A stretch of 64,000 nt of DNA from Enchytraeus crypticus (lineage: Eukaryota > Annelida > Clitellata > Enchytraeida > Enchytraeidae). The stretch covers positions 1,136,001-1,200,000 of the forward strand of contig CAJHZI010000204.1 in assembly GCA_905160935.1 (NCBI GenBank), given 5' to 3'. How positions within the stretch are numbered: position 1 is the stretch's first letter; each line of letters begins with the position of its first letter. This document shows, piece after piece, positions 1 through 11,349 of this stretch. A model generated the notes under the pieces. That model was not told the origin of the DNA, did not search any database, and saw only the letters and a program-made list of their open reading frames with translations. Position numbers and translations under genes: made by a program.

Positions 1-340
1 CTCAAAAACTTAGTTTTATCTACTCTAGAAATAATATTATTATTATCTATAATAATGTTGAAATTCTCAGAAATTGAGTTAAAATGTATGTTTGAACCCA
101 AAAAGCTTGTTTATTAGTTTTTGTATATTTATGGAGAGCCTTTTCGCCTTAAACTAGTCAAAAAGTAGTAAAAAGTTCTGTACTAATCGAGTTCATTAAT
201 GCATCAGGTATATGCTTAGAGAACAAAATTAATATAATATGATCAACTAGTATTGACTTAATATTAATGAAATATTTCTGTAATGCAGTCTCAAAGACTG
301 ATTTTAGGCATGACAATGTTATAAATTAGTTATAATCATC
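1..340. other. AT-rich non-coding stretch
   Basis: I see no open frame, RNA gene or recognisable repeat here. It runs into the ATT microsatellite that follows. Confidence 0.5.
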
Positions 341-482
341 ATCATAAAAATCATAATAATAATAATAATAATAATAATGATTATAATAATAATAATTATT
401 ACTATTGTTATTTATATTATTTATTATTATGATTATAATATTATGATTATAATAATAATTATTATTACTATTATTATTTATA

Positions 483-526
<44 letters not shown>

Positions 527-527
527 C
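341..527. repeat. ATT/AAT microsatellite
   Basis: Runs of aat, then att trinucleotides, interrupted by gattat variants. The poly-Ile/Tyr reading frame across it is an artefact of the trinucleotide repeat. Confidence 0.9.
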
Positions 528-623
528 TCGGCGTAACTCTCTCTGGAGGAGAAGCTACGACCACCGCTCTATCTGGTCATCTGGAGGATCTTAAACGTCA
601 CTGATCCTACCACCAGACAGCTG

Positions 624-1145
624 GTGGTAGAATCAGGTGAGATGATAGAATCAGGTGCGGATATAGAATCAGGTGCGGAGGTAGAATCAGGTGAGGTGCT
701 AGTATCAGATGAGGTGATAGAATCAGGTGAGGTGATAGAATCAGGTGAGGCGGTAGAAGCAGATGAGATGATAGAATCAGGTGAGGCGGTAGAAGCAGAT
801 GAGATGATAGAATCAGGTGAGGTGATAGAATCAGGTGAGGTGATAGAATCAGGTGGGGTGGTAGAATCAGGTGAGGTGATAGAATCAGTTGAGGTAATAG
901 AATCAGATGAGGTGGTAGAATCAGGTGAGGTGGTAGAATCAGGTGAGGTGATAGAATCAGTTGAGGTGATAGAATCAGGTGAGGTGGTAGAATCAGGCGA
1001 GGTGGTAGGATCAGGTGAGGTGATAGAATCAGGTGAGGTGATAGAATCAGGTGAGGTGATAGAATCAGGTGAGGTGATAGAATCAGGTGAAGTGATAGCA
1101 TCAGGTGAGGTGATAGAATCAGGTGAGGTGATAGAATCAATTGAG
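624..1145. repeat. 18-bp coding-phase minisatellite (about 29 units)
   Basis: Tandem 18-mers of the type gaggtgatagaatcaggt, with scattered substitutions and no length change, so three frames stay open: Ile-Glu-Ser-Gly-Glu-Val on plus, and Ser-Pro-Asp-Ser-Ile-Thr and a Leu/Pro/His frame on minus. The minus SPDSIT frame continues past both repeat edges (569-1270). It is preceded by a hydrophobic segment ending Asn-Pro-Ala-Tyr-Ala that resembles a signal peptide, but no ATG lies in that frame after the upstream stop. A secreted Ser/Thr/Pro-rich exon is therefore possible but unproven. Most likely this is a non-coding minisatellite. Confidence 0.85.
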
Positions 1146-1270
1146 GTTGAAAAAGGCCCAAATATTAGGAGTGAGGTAGAAGACGACTTGGCGTAAGCAG
1201 GGTTGAAGACAGCACTATGGATAACCTCTTGCACTGGCAACAGCAACACCACAGTGAAATAATAAAACAA

Positions 1271-3664
1271 CGCAAAGTACCGAAAAACATTATGACAAAT
1301 TATCGTTTATATTACAGTTAGTTAGGTATTGATTAATGTTTGCATAATTTACAAATTGCCACACAGCAGTACAACAAGCTCATTTAAATACAGGATGTGA
1401 TTGAAACCGCGAGGGGCTTTACGCCGAAAAAAGGCATGACGTGCGCTTGACTAACACAAGCCTATATTCCCCTGCATTTAGCAGATGTGATAGCGCTAGT
1501 CGACTAGCAAAATAAGATATGCTGTCTTTAATAAGATAAGCTATCTTCAATAAGATATATTATCTTTAGGCTGCAAATTAAAGTAAACTGAACAATTAAA
1601 CATTGTTATAAACATTCGCAAATTTTTATTTCATCATCAGATTATCTCCGGCCAGTGCGTCGGAAGAAAATTAATTAAAATCGGCCAGTTACTTGAATCT
1701 TATATCAATTAAATCAATATATCACGACAAACAAAAAGTAATAAATACTGGAGAGATTAGCAGAATACTAGTGGTCTAAGACTAGACAGCAAATAGAAGT
1801 AATTACCTGATAGATTGTTAAGCGGGAGCTTAATGTAGTCACAAATGATTCCATACTACAACAGCAAAAACAATATGCATTCTTTACAAGATCATAAACT
1901 GATCGGAAGATAAATGGCCAAGTTCAATCACTAAATTATTAATTAAATTAATCATTAATCGATCTTTCAATCAATCGTTCAATAAATTAGGCTATTATTC
2001 AATAAATCAATCAATCAGTCCATCATTATTAAGTATATTCCAAAAAGCCGCTTCTTCCCTATTCACAGTAGATTGAGCAGCAACAGTTAATAACCAATAT
2101 GTTAACCTTTAGCCGATGACATGTAGACAAGTTGTTCAACTGCGGATCACTAGGCGCAAAGTTCAAACCTAGAGATTATCACGTCACTGATAAGCTCTTA
2201 AAACAGGATATTGACGCCAAACTATACTGCAAGCAATATCTTTAGCCAAGTCAGATGCAAAGCAGTTAAGTGGATACCTTTATAAATAATTTTAAATTAG
2301 GCCTATAAAGAAAAAGTGACATAAAATTTATAAATTACACAGACATAACATTTTGTTATGTAATAAAGAAACCAAAGAATGCGATAATTGTCTCAAATAT
2401 CGTTTCATACTGTAGTGTCTTGATCAAACTATGTATATAGAAATATTTAGTATCACCATTATCAACACCAGGATTAACCACTATGATAAGGTAAAGCACT
2501 TCCTCAATAAGCATAAGGTCACACTTAACGTAAATTCCTTCGGGCTGCCTCTTACTGTAACCTTACGATACGCACAAGGACTTTAAACTTAGAAATTTGT
2601 GGCGTTTTAGTGTTATTACCTTATTGTAGAAGCTTATATCAAAAGAAAAAGAAAATTCAGAAGCAGTATCTATTAATACTTGCTGGAGTCTATCCAGCAT
2701 ACTATTTTCAATCTCTACCGTCAAATAATGATTGGTACAATGTAAACTTGAAAATATTGACATAACTCTCTCATTAACTCAGCTCATACTTGCTTCATTT
2801 TCCATTAGGAAACACGCAATTTTTCACACACCCTTAGGTGACTGGTTTCTTCTCAAATTTAACGGATTCACAGCGACAATATTCAGTACAATACGATGAC
2901 AAAGATAAGATTTTGAAGTAGACGTATTGAAACGATATGTCAACATTAATAAGCCTACGACAAATTGATCGCTCTGCATAACGACATGCTCAGAAGCACA
3001 AGTTTACGAGGCCTGGATGTGCGCACCACACTCGACCAAAGTATAAGTAGAGAACGTGAGCTTGGCATTATTTCGATTGCAACTTTTATCGACCAGTATC
3101 AGCCGTGTTTACTATCGGATTAATCAAAACTCTGCTCAAGCCAAAGGTTGTTAGGCTCACCTAGGCTAACGATAGTATCATAAAATCATTATCTATACCT
3201 TTACCGGCGAGTAAACAAATGCGCAATAATTCGATTGCGGCTTTGCTGCGCGATCATGCCTAAGTGGAGAAACTGCGCATGAGCTCCTACTACTAGCTTT
3301 CACGAACATTTTATATTTATCCATCACTAGAATAATACGCAGTGCAAATAACTTTTCTTAATTTAATTAGTTTACGAAGCAGGCTCCGGCACCGAGATAG
3401 TAGCGATCTCATATATAACGTATGCCTACGCTTACAAACTATTCATTTTCTCAAAACAAAGGCTTGATTTAGCGCACAAAGTTTAGCTGCGCGTCCATTA
3501 AACGAATACGTCGCGCCGATCGTATACAGCTTGAAATCTTTGATCTATATATAATTACCGCAGGCGAAAATACGGAGTGCTATAAGTGGAAATGTAATAT
3601 CGGCAAATTTCTCAAGATGATACAGTTGCACCTCAAAAACAAAATCAAATATCAAATACTGCCA
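1271..3664. other. AT-rich intergenic sequence without recognised genes
   Basis: Only short chance frames occur. Clusters of aatcaatcaat around 1950-2035 are low-complexity. I recognise no conserved coding or RNA feature. Confidence 0.5.
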
Positions 3665-3835
3665 CAAGGAAGAGAGAGAGAGAGAGAGAGAGAGCCATGA
3701 TCATTTATTTGTAACTGAATCCAAATATGCACAAAGCACATACAACGAGACAGAATACAAATAAAACGGCCGTCAGAAAGAGCACAATTGAGCTCTATCT
3801 AGCTGACTACCGGAAACACGGAAACATAGTAACGT
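3665..3835 (-). mobile_element. LINE 3' tail ending in a (CT)n run
   Basis: Read on minus, the block has the sequence CTGACGGCCGTT, an AT-rich stretch and an AATAAA-like signal, and then ends in (CT)n (the plus-strand ag run at 3672-3693). The same order, including the shared blocks around acggccgtcag and atctagctgac, occurs in the 3' part of the LINE at 31041-32690. This is therefore a short 5'-truncated copy of that family. No coding part is left. Confidence 0.7.
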
Positions 3836-4060
3836 AGCAACATAAGATCGTAGAAAAATTGGAGATAATAAACTAAATAATGAAAATGGCATTGAACAGC
3901 AAAGAGCGAAACATTACGGACTAACTAAAGCAGAAACTAAAGATTTGTAGAGCTAAAAATGCATTATAATTTAAATCTGATTCAAACAATAGTACAGGCA
4001 GGACTAATATTAGTAGATAACCTCTGAACGATCAGAGGGAAGTCTCTGAAAACACAGACA

Positions 4061-4091
4061 AACCGCAGCTGACAGTGAGCCAGCTGCGGTT
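4061..4091. other. Perfect 11-bp inverted repeat (hairpin)
   Basis: The arm aaccgcagctg at 4061-4071 is the exact reverse complement of 4081-4091, with a 9-nt spacer. It is GC-rich in an AT-rich context. Function unknown; it may be an internal part of an old repeat. Confidence 0.7.
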
Positions 4092-4332
4092 CAAGCCGTA
4101 ACTTGAAATAACGCCATCAACATTCCGAGAGGATATCTTCAAAAGTGACTTTGAGAAAATTTATATAACACAAAAACAATTATTTTAATTGTATACTACA
4201 CGATATTTTCTTCATAACAGGCATCCCTTTGAGAATGGCTTTATTTGCAATCATACTGTCTATTTCACACAGAGTGAGACAGCAGACTTGGTTTACAAAT
4301 ACAGGATCTGCTACTAGGCCGAAAGGATACTA

Positions 4333-4333
<1 letters not shown>

Positions 4334-4378
<45 letters not shown>
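4334..4378. repeat. (GA)n microsatellite
   Basis: Uninterrupted ga dinucleotides. Similar GA runs elsewhere in the window follow SINE/LINE 3' tails, but no tail motif is clear here. Confidence 0.9.
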
Positions 4379-4381
<3 letters not shown>

Positions 4382-4719
4382 TGTGTATGTGTCGATGCTT
4401 TCCTCCATCATACATACTTTCATATAACACAGACGTGGCTAATAAATCCATGCATATATAGTTACACTCATATTCTACTTGCATAAACTTTTACAAAGAC
4501 TCCATAAAATAAAAAACTTTAAAAAGATCAAAGACACTTCAAGAATAACTAAAGTCATCTTCAGTGCAGTAAATGAGACGAAATTTCAACACAGTATATG
4601 AATCAAATACATATACTGAAAAAGATTAAAAACAGAACACCATGTGTAGGCCTATCCTTAGTAAATAAAGCCAAAAGCCAAGTAAAAAAATAATTTTACT
4701 TCCATGCCTCAAATACACC

Positions 4720-4806
4720 GTCACAGACGGTCCAGAGGAGTTTTGAACCAGCAACTAATCTAGCTCATCAGGTAAACGTGCTACTAGCTCAACCACCAGC
4801 CAGTAC
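4720..4806 (-). mobile_element. tRNA-like SINE head fragment
   Basis: On minus the segment reads tggtggttgagctagtag, resembling a pol III A box. About 45 nt later comes ggttcaaaactcc, resembling a B box (GGTTCGANNCC) with changes. No cloverleaf folds convincingly, so this is a decayed tRNA-derived SINE rather than a tRNA gene. Confidence 0.45.
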
Positions 4807-6090
4807 ATTGAATAAATACCCTACAATATTAAAATATTAAACAATATTAAATACAAAAATATTAATACAATATTAAAAGTAGAATCAACAATACCCTAAT
4901 GAAATCTATGCAAAGTTTAGTTTCGTACCAGTGAGAATGGGCAGGGTTGATAGGCACTCTCATTTCTGAAGCAGTACTGTGGGAACTGAGCCGTATCCAC
5001 TGATGTAGTACAGCAACTCAACCACAGACAAGCCAGCAAGCTCATCCACACACAGAATCTCTTCCCCATCATTGTGCTCCTGACAGGAGACTCTAAACTA
5101 ACCTATCAGCTTAGCAGCTGTTAGTCCAGAGATTAAGCGAAATGTAAGTAAATTAGCCTACTGCCTTTAAATTACTATCTTTAACTGTCCATTGCATTAA
5201 ATCTCATCTAGTGTGATACATTTTAGTCCAATCCACGTGTAATAGCATGTAATGTAGTCAAGTCTAATTTACATTCATGGATTTCAAAAGATAATAGCTA
5301 TATGGGTCAATGCGTTTACTAATAACCGTGGAGAGTAAGGTGGAAATAATGAAAACAACAAAAACTGCAAAGAAATTTTTTAAACACATGTGATTGTCAT
5401 GTGTATAACCATACAAACAAAATGTTCAGCAATAAAATCAGTAGAATTCAGTATATTACAAATTCCATAACACTGTTATATGTAAATGCGCAATTTAAAT
5501 CTTTAAATTCCTACCCAGAACACTCAAGTCAAAACCTCAGGCAACATAACTAACCCTGTTTCTAGGTAGCTCAACATAAAACTTACATTTTATACGATGA
5601 CTATACACCATAATGCATGTTAAAGTCCAATAGAGTTAAGTCCCTTATTGATTTACCATTGCTGAGTTAGTTTACTCTCTGATAACCTCAACCAGGAATC
5701 TATCCCTAAGGAATTCAATGTAGGTCAGGGTCAGTTATAAGCTATTACAAATTTAATGATGTCATTTGATGATCTTTTCATTTAGTGGTTTGTGCATTCA
5801 AAATAAAATCAGATTAATATTTACGAATAAGATTAATATTTAATAAGCTATCCTTGAAAACACCGATTAAAAGTGAGTGCCAGTTTGTATCACCACAATT
5901 TAAAAAAACGTAATATTTCGTTATTCTCCTTCAAAACTATCAGTGAGTAAAATATTATTTAATGAGAAACACAACCAAAATAACAAACAAAACTATGCGC
6001 AGTTACAAAATCTATTGTAAAATCTATCTGTATCTTAGAAGGACGTCACTACGGTTTAACTATTGACTATGATGCTTTTTGTTTAGCTTA
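4807..6090. other. AT-rich intergenic sequence
   Basis: No gene, RNA or clear repeat was recognised. Only short unsupported frames are present. Confidence 0.45.
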
Positions 6091-6100
6091 ATAGAATAGG

Positions 6101-6290
6101 CGGTACGCCTAGCGATATATAAAGTTAAGCAACGTCGTGCTTGATTAGTAGATCGATGGACAACCACCTTGGAAGAATGAGTATTGACAGCTTTGAATCA
6201 ATAGAACCCCAGGATGTTATTCTGTAATCCTTATCAGCTGCAATTGATGCGCTAACCAAATGCAATGACTACTAATAACCATAGTACAGT
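6101..6290 (+). mobile_element. 5S rRNA-derived SINE copy
   Basis: The block at 6122-6187 follows the internal control region of animal 5S rRNA: agttaagcaacgtcg (A box region), then ttgattagtag, gatggacaacc (C box, normally GATGGGAGACC) and accttggaagaatgagtattg. The 5' third of 5S rRNA is missing. The downstream body (agctttgaa... cagctgc... gcgctaaccaaatgcaatga) is shared with the copy at 6600-6745. This is a SINE with a 5S-type pol III promoter, not a functional 5S gene. Confidence 0.65.
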
Positions 6291-6474
6291 GAAATGAAAT
6301 TAGTATAAAAAGCTGGTATAAGAAAGAAACATGTATGATAAAAATTAGCTTTATATGGGTTCGAACAATGCTTACTTCGATCAGCACCAATAAAATCAAT
6401 AAATTGGGAGAGTATTTAATGCACTTGGTTAAGCTGCGTGTCAATTGAACGAAGTAAAGCCACGTTGCACATGG

Positions 6475-6598
6475 TTAAAGCTAACGTCAGTTTCCTCACT
6501 CGAAAGCGATGTCAGTGACGGGCGAGCCCATGATTAAACCCACACATACTGATCCGTGGTCGAGTATCTTACCGACTCCACCACTGGCTCCAGCCAAG
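6475..6598 (-). mobile_element. tRNA-like SINE head (ggctccag...)
   Basis: On minus it begins ggctggagccagtggtgg, passes agtcggtaagatactcgacc (A-box-like) and reaches a decayed B box, then ggctcgcccgtcactgacat. The same sequence recurs on minus at 18570-18700 and in part at 12500-12545. This repetition and the pol III-like boxes support a dispersed SINE. Confidence 0.55.
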
Positions 6599-6599
6599 T

Positions 6600-6745
6600 A
6601 CAGGTTAGTACTCTATGGGAGACCACATTGGAAGACTGAGTGTCATCAGCTTTGAAAGTAAATAATCCTCAGGGTGTTGGAGGTTATAATTAAATCCGTG
6701 CCGGCTGCTATTGAAGCGCCAACAAAAAGCAATGATTACTAATGG
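6600..6745 (+). mobile_element. Second 5S rRNA-derived SINE copy
   Basis: It contains ggttagtactctatgggagacc followed by acattggaagactgagtg. This is the 3' half of 5S rRNA, including an intact C-box-like atgggagacc. The non-5S body continues as in the copy at 6101-6290. It directly abuts the tRNA-like segment at 6475-6598, so the two may be parts of one composite SINE or nested insertions. Confidence 0.65.
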
Positions 6746-7960
6746 TACTATACTAAGGACTGTCAACATGGATAATTTACTAAACTGTTTAATGGTTAAA
6801 CATGTCATATTAAAAGTGATCGATTACGTCAGAGATAATCATTTACTATAACGTACGTTTAACTTTGCACTGAGATTGAAACTCTGAGGGAAAAATGTGA
6901 ATGCTTGAGTGTAATCAGCAAAAAATTCTTTGACTAGGACATTAGAGAGAGCAAGCGAAGAACTATATGATTAAGAAATTACTCATGATTTAATATCGAA
7001 ATTAAAAGAAAAATATTAAAAGGTTTTTAATTATTCCATAACTACTTCTAAGACTGCTCTAAGTCCTATTTAGACCCTGTAGTAGATTTCAAGGTTAATT
7101 GACTCCACCTTGCTCCATCCTCAGCCAGATCACAGACGCTCTCATTTAATATATCTAAATCTTGATTTATACCAGTATCTTTAATATCCTTATTTACTAA
7201 TTTGATCCATGGTTATTTGTTTGACAACCTCTTGGTTTTGTCTGAGATTTTATACTTTTATTTAAAGCAAATTTTACAGGAGTATTATCAATCAGCCTTA
7301 GCAAATGTCCTAACGACTTTAGTCTTCGTATCTTCATTGTAAGACTCCAATTCTTTTCATTTGTTCTGACGTATAACGTGAGGGTATATTTTAAGTATTT
7401 TCTTAACAGACTTCTCAGAAATATGTCAATTTTATATTCTAGTTTTGAAGTTATGTCCACAGCTCACTATTACATAAATATATATGTGTGATATAAGTGT
7501 TAAATATGTTTAATCAATAGCTACACAACAGTCACGATGAGAGAGTGCTGCACAGCTGATCACTTGTTTATGTTTGACAGTTCTGTACATAGAATAAACA
7601 TTAAATCTAGCCACTGCTCTAATAAAGCTATTTCAGAATTTTCATTTTATTCTTAGAGACACAAATGAGTTAGTAAACAGGCGATATTTCTAATATTCGG
7701 GACCTATGAGATTTAAGATATGGAATATGGTTAGCTAGCAAAAAACTCAAGAAACTAGGGTTTAAAGTGTAGGACGAAGTTTAATTGTGAAAGTCAAAGT
7801 TGTACTAAATGTCGCTGTATCGCTTACTTCTCAATTCCTTCTAAAACTTAAGAATAATAACACACATTATAGTGAAACGATCAACTACGTTGATATCTAT
7901 CACTTTTAATACTACATGTTAAATCCATTAGGCAATTTTGTCCATTTTCTGTGTAGCCAG
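6746..7960. other. AT-rich intergenic sequence
   Basis: I see no supported gene or repeat. The short frames lack similarity I recognise. Confidence 0.4.
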
Positions 7961-7964
7961 TCCA

Positions 7965-8025
7965 GTGAATGTCCGAGATTTTACTCTCAGATCAGCGCGG
8001 CTGGGATTCGAACTTCATTGAGACA
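7965..8025 (-). mobile_element. tRNA-like B-box fragment
   Basis: On minus gaagttcgaatcccagccgc is a near-perfect pol III B box. No matching acceptor stem or A box is found at tRNA spacing, so I read it as a SINE remnant. Confidence 0.4.
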
Positions 8026-8426
8026 TTCGTATTAGGAAGAGGTTAAAAAAACTTGAAAAATTTTTTTAGAAAACTTTCCTTAGTTATGTGGACGTATATT
8101 TAGTCAAAATGGACTTATGAGAGACCTAGCAGAAAAATATCAATGGCCCCTAACCTGTTTCGATAGCCCATTAAGTGTCCACAGCGTAAGCGAAGCAAAT
8201 TCAAAAGATATGGAATTAATGGATACGTAAAAGATATATTGGGTTATTTTCGACATTTCGATGCAAACAAGGATAAAAGACCAGGAACCATGCACGGCTC
8301 TTATATAGTATATGCCCTATAGCATTCAACTGAGTAAAAAATAGAATCTAGTAGAAAAGGCCAAATTATAGTTCGCCAAATTATAGTTCGATTACGCTAT
8401 ATAATATTTCTCTCCCTCACAAACAC

Positions 8427-9165
8427 ATGCACCACCCCCGGAGTACCGGGGTATCCAACCCTCGGGGTACCCAACCCCCGGGGTACCCAACCCCCGGGGT
8501 ACCCAACCCTCGGGGTACCCAACCCCGGAGTACCCAATCCCCGGGGTACCCAACCCTCGGGGTACCCAACCCCGGAGTACCCAAACCCGGGGTACCCAAA
8601 CCCGGGGTAACCAAACCCTGGATACCCAAACCCGTAGTACCCACCCCATGGGGTACCCATCCCCCTGGGGCTATCCACCCCACGGGGCTATTCACAACCC
8701 GGGGCTATTCAACCCCCGGGCTATCCACCCCCAGGTCTACCCAACCCCCAGGGGTACCCACTCCTAGGGGTACCCACCCTCAGGGGTACCCACCCCCCAC
8801 CCTCAGGGGTACCCACCCACCAGGTGGGGGCCCCCCGGGTGGGGGCCCCCCGGGTGGGGGCACCTCGGTGGTGGGTGCCCACCCCCGAGGGTGGGCACCC
8901 CTCGGGGGTGGATTCCCACCCCTCGAATGCCCACCCCCGGGGTGCCAAACCCCGGGCTAACTACCCCCAGGGTATGCCTCAGTTATCGGGGTACCCACAG
9001 CACTGGGTACCCACCCCCCGGGGTACCCACCCCCCGGGGTACTCACCCCCGGGTGGGCACCCCGGTGGTGGGTGCCCTGGGCTACCCACCACCCGGGGTA
9101 GCCACCCCCTGGGTGGGCACCCCGGTGGTGGGCACCCGGGGGGCCCACTCACGAGCTACCTACTC
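8427..9165. repeat. GC-rich minisatellite of ggggtaccc units
   Basis: Tandem units of about 15 bp (cggggtacccaaccc), then longer cccaccc/gggtgggggcc variants. It is strikingly GC-rich in an AT-rich genome. Open frames on both strands (Pro/Gly/Thr/Gln-rich) are by-products of the repeat. The segment at 8820-8870 has several G4-G5 runs a few bases apart and could form G-quadruplexes. I see no evidence of a true gene. Confidence 0.85.
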
Positions 9166-9346
9166 CCAGGCCTCAGTTCCGGGGTATCCTGGACATTGCC
9201 AGGGCATCCCTCGGGCACCCTCCTTAAACCCCGTAGCTTCAAGAACTCCTTGCTGGTATCCCTCCAGGGCGCCCCAAGAACCTCCTTTAGGGTGCCCGGG
9301 TAAGACACCCTGGGCACAGCCCTGAGTTCCCTAGTGCCCACGGCAC

Positions 9347-9660
9347 CAGGGAGGCCCTTGATGAATTTTACCTATTTAACGAGCCGAAGCTCGTATCACC
9401 AACCTCGGACGAGAACGTCTCGAGATCGACGGTCAGGCAGAGATGGGACTGACCGTGGTTAGGCCTTTGTCTAATGCCTCAAGCCGTGAGAGTCTTGCGG
9501 CCCATTGTTATCGTCGCAGTTAACCGATGACAAGTGTGGCTGAAGCCCGGAGCGCTCACCTTTTATACTGCCTGCCGGCGATCATGTGACCGATTACAAC
9601 TGGTTTTCAACCGGTTAAGTTCTTACCGCTTAATCAGAACCAGTAGTGTGATTGTTTTGT
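9347..9660 (-). mobile_element. Structured, TATA-bearing dispersed repeat (copy 1)
   Basis: On minus it reads gcggtaagaac, a tataaaagg box (near 9560), then acttgtcatcggttaactgc. A body rich in short hairpins follows, including GAGC-TTCG-GCTC with a UUCG tetraloop, and it ends at catcaagggc. A second copy lies inverted at 12300-12497. The TATA box and position suggest the promoter region of a retroelement, perhaps a solitary terminal repeat of an LTR-type fossil. The family is not established. Confidence 0.5.
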
Positions 9661-9685
9661 AATGGATTTATAAAGTCAATTAGGC

Positions 9686-9730
9686 ACTCTTTGTAGTGTT
9701 CTGCCAAGTGGCAAATCCAAGGCACATATT
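9686..9730 (-). mobile_element. SINE/LINE 3' tail remnant
   Basis: On minus it reads aaaatatgtgccttggatttgccacttggcagaacact, the 3' hairpin tail shared by the SINE and RTE-like LINE copies of this window. Only the tail and a little body are recognisable. Confidence 0.6.
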
Positions 9731-10860
9731 TTCTTACAGTTTGCCTTCGAGCTCTCGAGAGAGCACTTCATTCATCAACAATTTGATCCGGTCATGCTTA
9801 CTAATGGATTTATAATGGTCTTGGATTTCAAGTTTCGGAAATGTCTTTCAAAAAAGGAGATCTTCAATATCACAGTAAGATAACATTAATTTATTGAGCT
9901 TTCACTAACTCGACCGGTATCGTAACTCCTGAAAAGCTGAAACATATGATAGTGATTGCACTATATAAGTTTTAGTTTTTAAATTAATTATTAATTGGCT
10001 CTAAAAAGAATCTTAAATATAAAACTGATCTATCTGAATTTCTGGGGTGAAGAAGTGAAAATTAAAAGTAGCAGTAAAAGGCACAATGATGTTTGGCGTA
10101 AAAAACTGTCATAAACAACTAATTTATAATATTTGTCCTACTGCAAGTAAATTTACTTGTCAGAGATCAATATGATAAAACGAAATTAAAATTTAAATAG
10201 CAAAAACTCAGAAACTCATTATAAATAGTTTACCGTTTTTCAGTAAAGCTCTTAAAAATGTACAACGGCTTTGAACCGATACCCTAGTAAGCTACAACAT
10301 AGAGTTCCAAACAGATCGTGATATACTGTCTCAGCCCTATATAATATTGTAGCCTATATATTGAATTGTTAACGGGTTATAGGACCCTTCCGGCGTGCAA
10401 TATGCTTAGTAAATAATAGAAATGTAAATAGGATTGTAGTCAATTACTTAATTATGTTTATTAGTCATGTAAATTAGATGCTAATTGCATGTTCAATGTT
10501 ATACATGTACATAGGCTACGTATAAATCTCACATGTTGACATAAAGTCTGTATAATTTGATTTATATTAATTGGTTTTAGTTAAGAGCCTGATGAGTCTT
10601 AAACAAGCATATAATTGCTTCCTGACTCTGTAATGTTATGTTAAGATCAAACGAGAAGTAAAGAATTAGAGCAGCATACAGCTAGATTAGAAAATAGGAG
10701 AATTAGTTAGGCGAGCATCATCATCCCTTTATTGCCACTTTAACTAAGATTGAGATACGAATAGGCTTTCTCCACTCCTCTTTTTCCAATATCACTCCGT
10801 CCTTCACTCCCCTATAATCTCTTCCATTCGTTTAAAAACAATTATAACAATTTCTGGAGC
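9731..10860. other. AT-rich intergenic sequence
   Basis: No gene was recognised. A pyrimidine-rich part at 10770-10830 resembles weak SINE debris but cannot be assigned. Confidence 0.4.
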
Positions 10861-11345
10861 AGAGGTACTCACCAACTTGAATGCCCTTTCTGACGTTGAT
10901 TGGGATCTTAACGAGTGCTTTAGTCGTCTTCTACGACACGTGCAGTATCCGGTTGTCTATACTTTAAACAACCAGAATATAACAAGGGAACAACAATTAG
11001 GCGATACTGAATGAAAATTGTCGGGTGTTGGCCTATTACATTGATTACATCAAGGCACGCTCTTTGTGCAGGAATTAGCTTGTTGATCTGTGAAGCTATT
11101 TATGGAGCGTGAAAGCAGATTTTGAGTATGAATTCGTAACTTAAGTTGGACCTGCCGCTTAGCAGCACATAATTGAGAGTTATCACATGTAAGGTATTTT
11201 TTTACAATAAATTATAGCTATTATAGATAGAGATTTGCTTACGCTCCGCTACTTCCGCAGATCCAAACGATAAATGTTTTCCCATCAACCAAGGGCTAAA
11301 TGAGAACCGAAGATATTAACGATTTACATTTCTGCGTTCATTAAT
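10861..11345. mobile_element. SINE debris in both orientations
   Basis: At 10915-10965, gagtgctttagtcgtcttctacgacacgtgcag matches the minus-orientation SINE body seen at 59870-59925. At 11095-11170, tttatggagcgtgaaagcag... ggacctgccgcttagcagcac is the plus-orientation SINE 3' end with its hairpin tail. The copies are truncated. Confidence 0.5.
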
Positions 11346-11349
11346 CCAT

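Noticed and set aside
6101-6190. Functional 5S rRNA gene
   Set aside because: The first third of 5S is missing, the C box is altered and a SINE body is attached.
7990-8025. Possible tRNA gene from a good B box on minus
   Set aside because: No acceptor stem or A box at tRNA spacing; better explained as SINE debris.
8427-9325. Pro/Gly-rich ORFs on both strands over the ggggtaccc array
   Set aside because: They arise from a GC-rich tandem repeat lacking stops, shift frame between sub-arrays and have no leader or domain.
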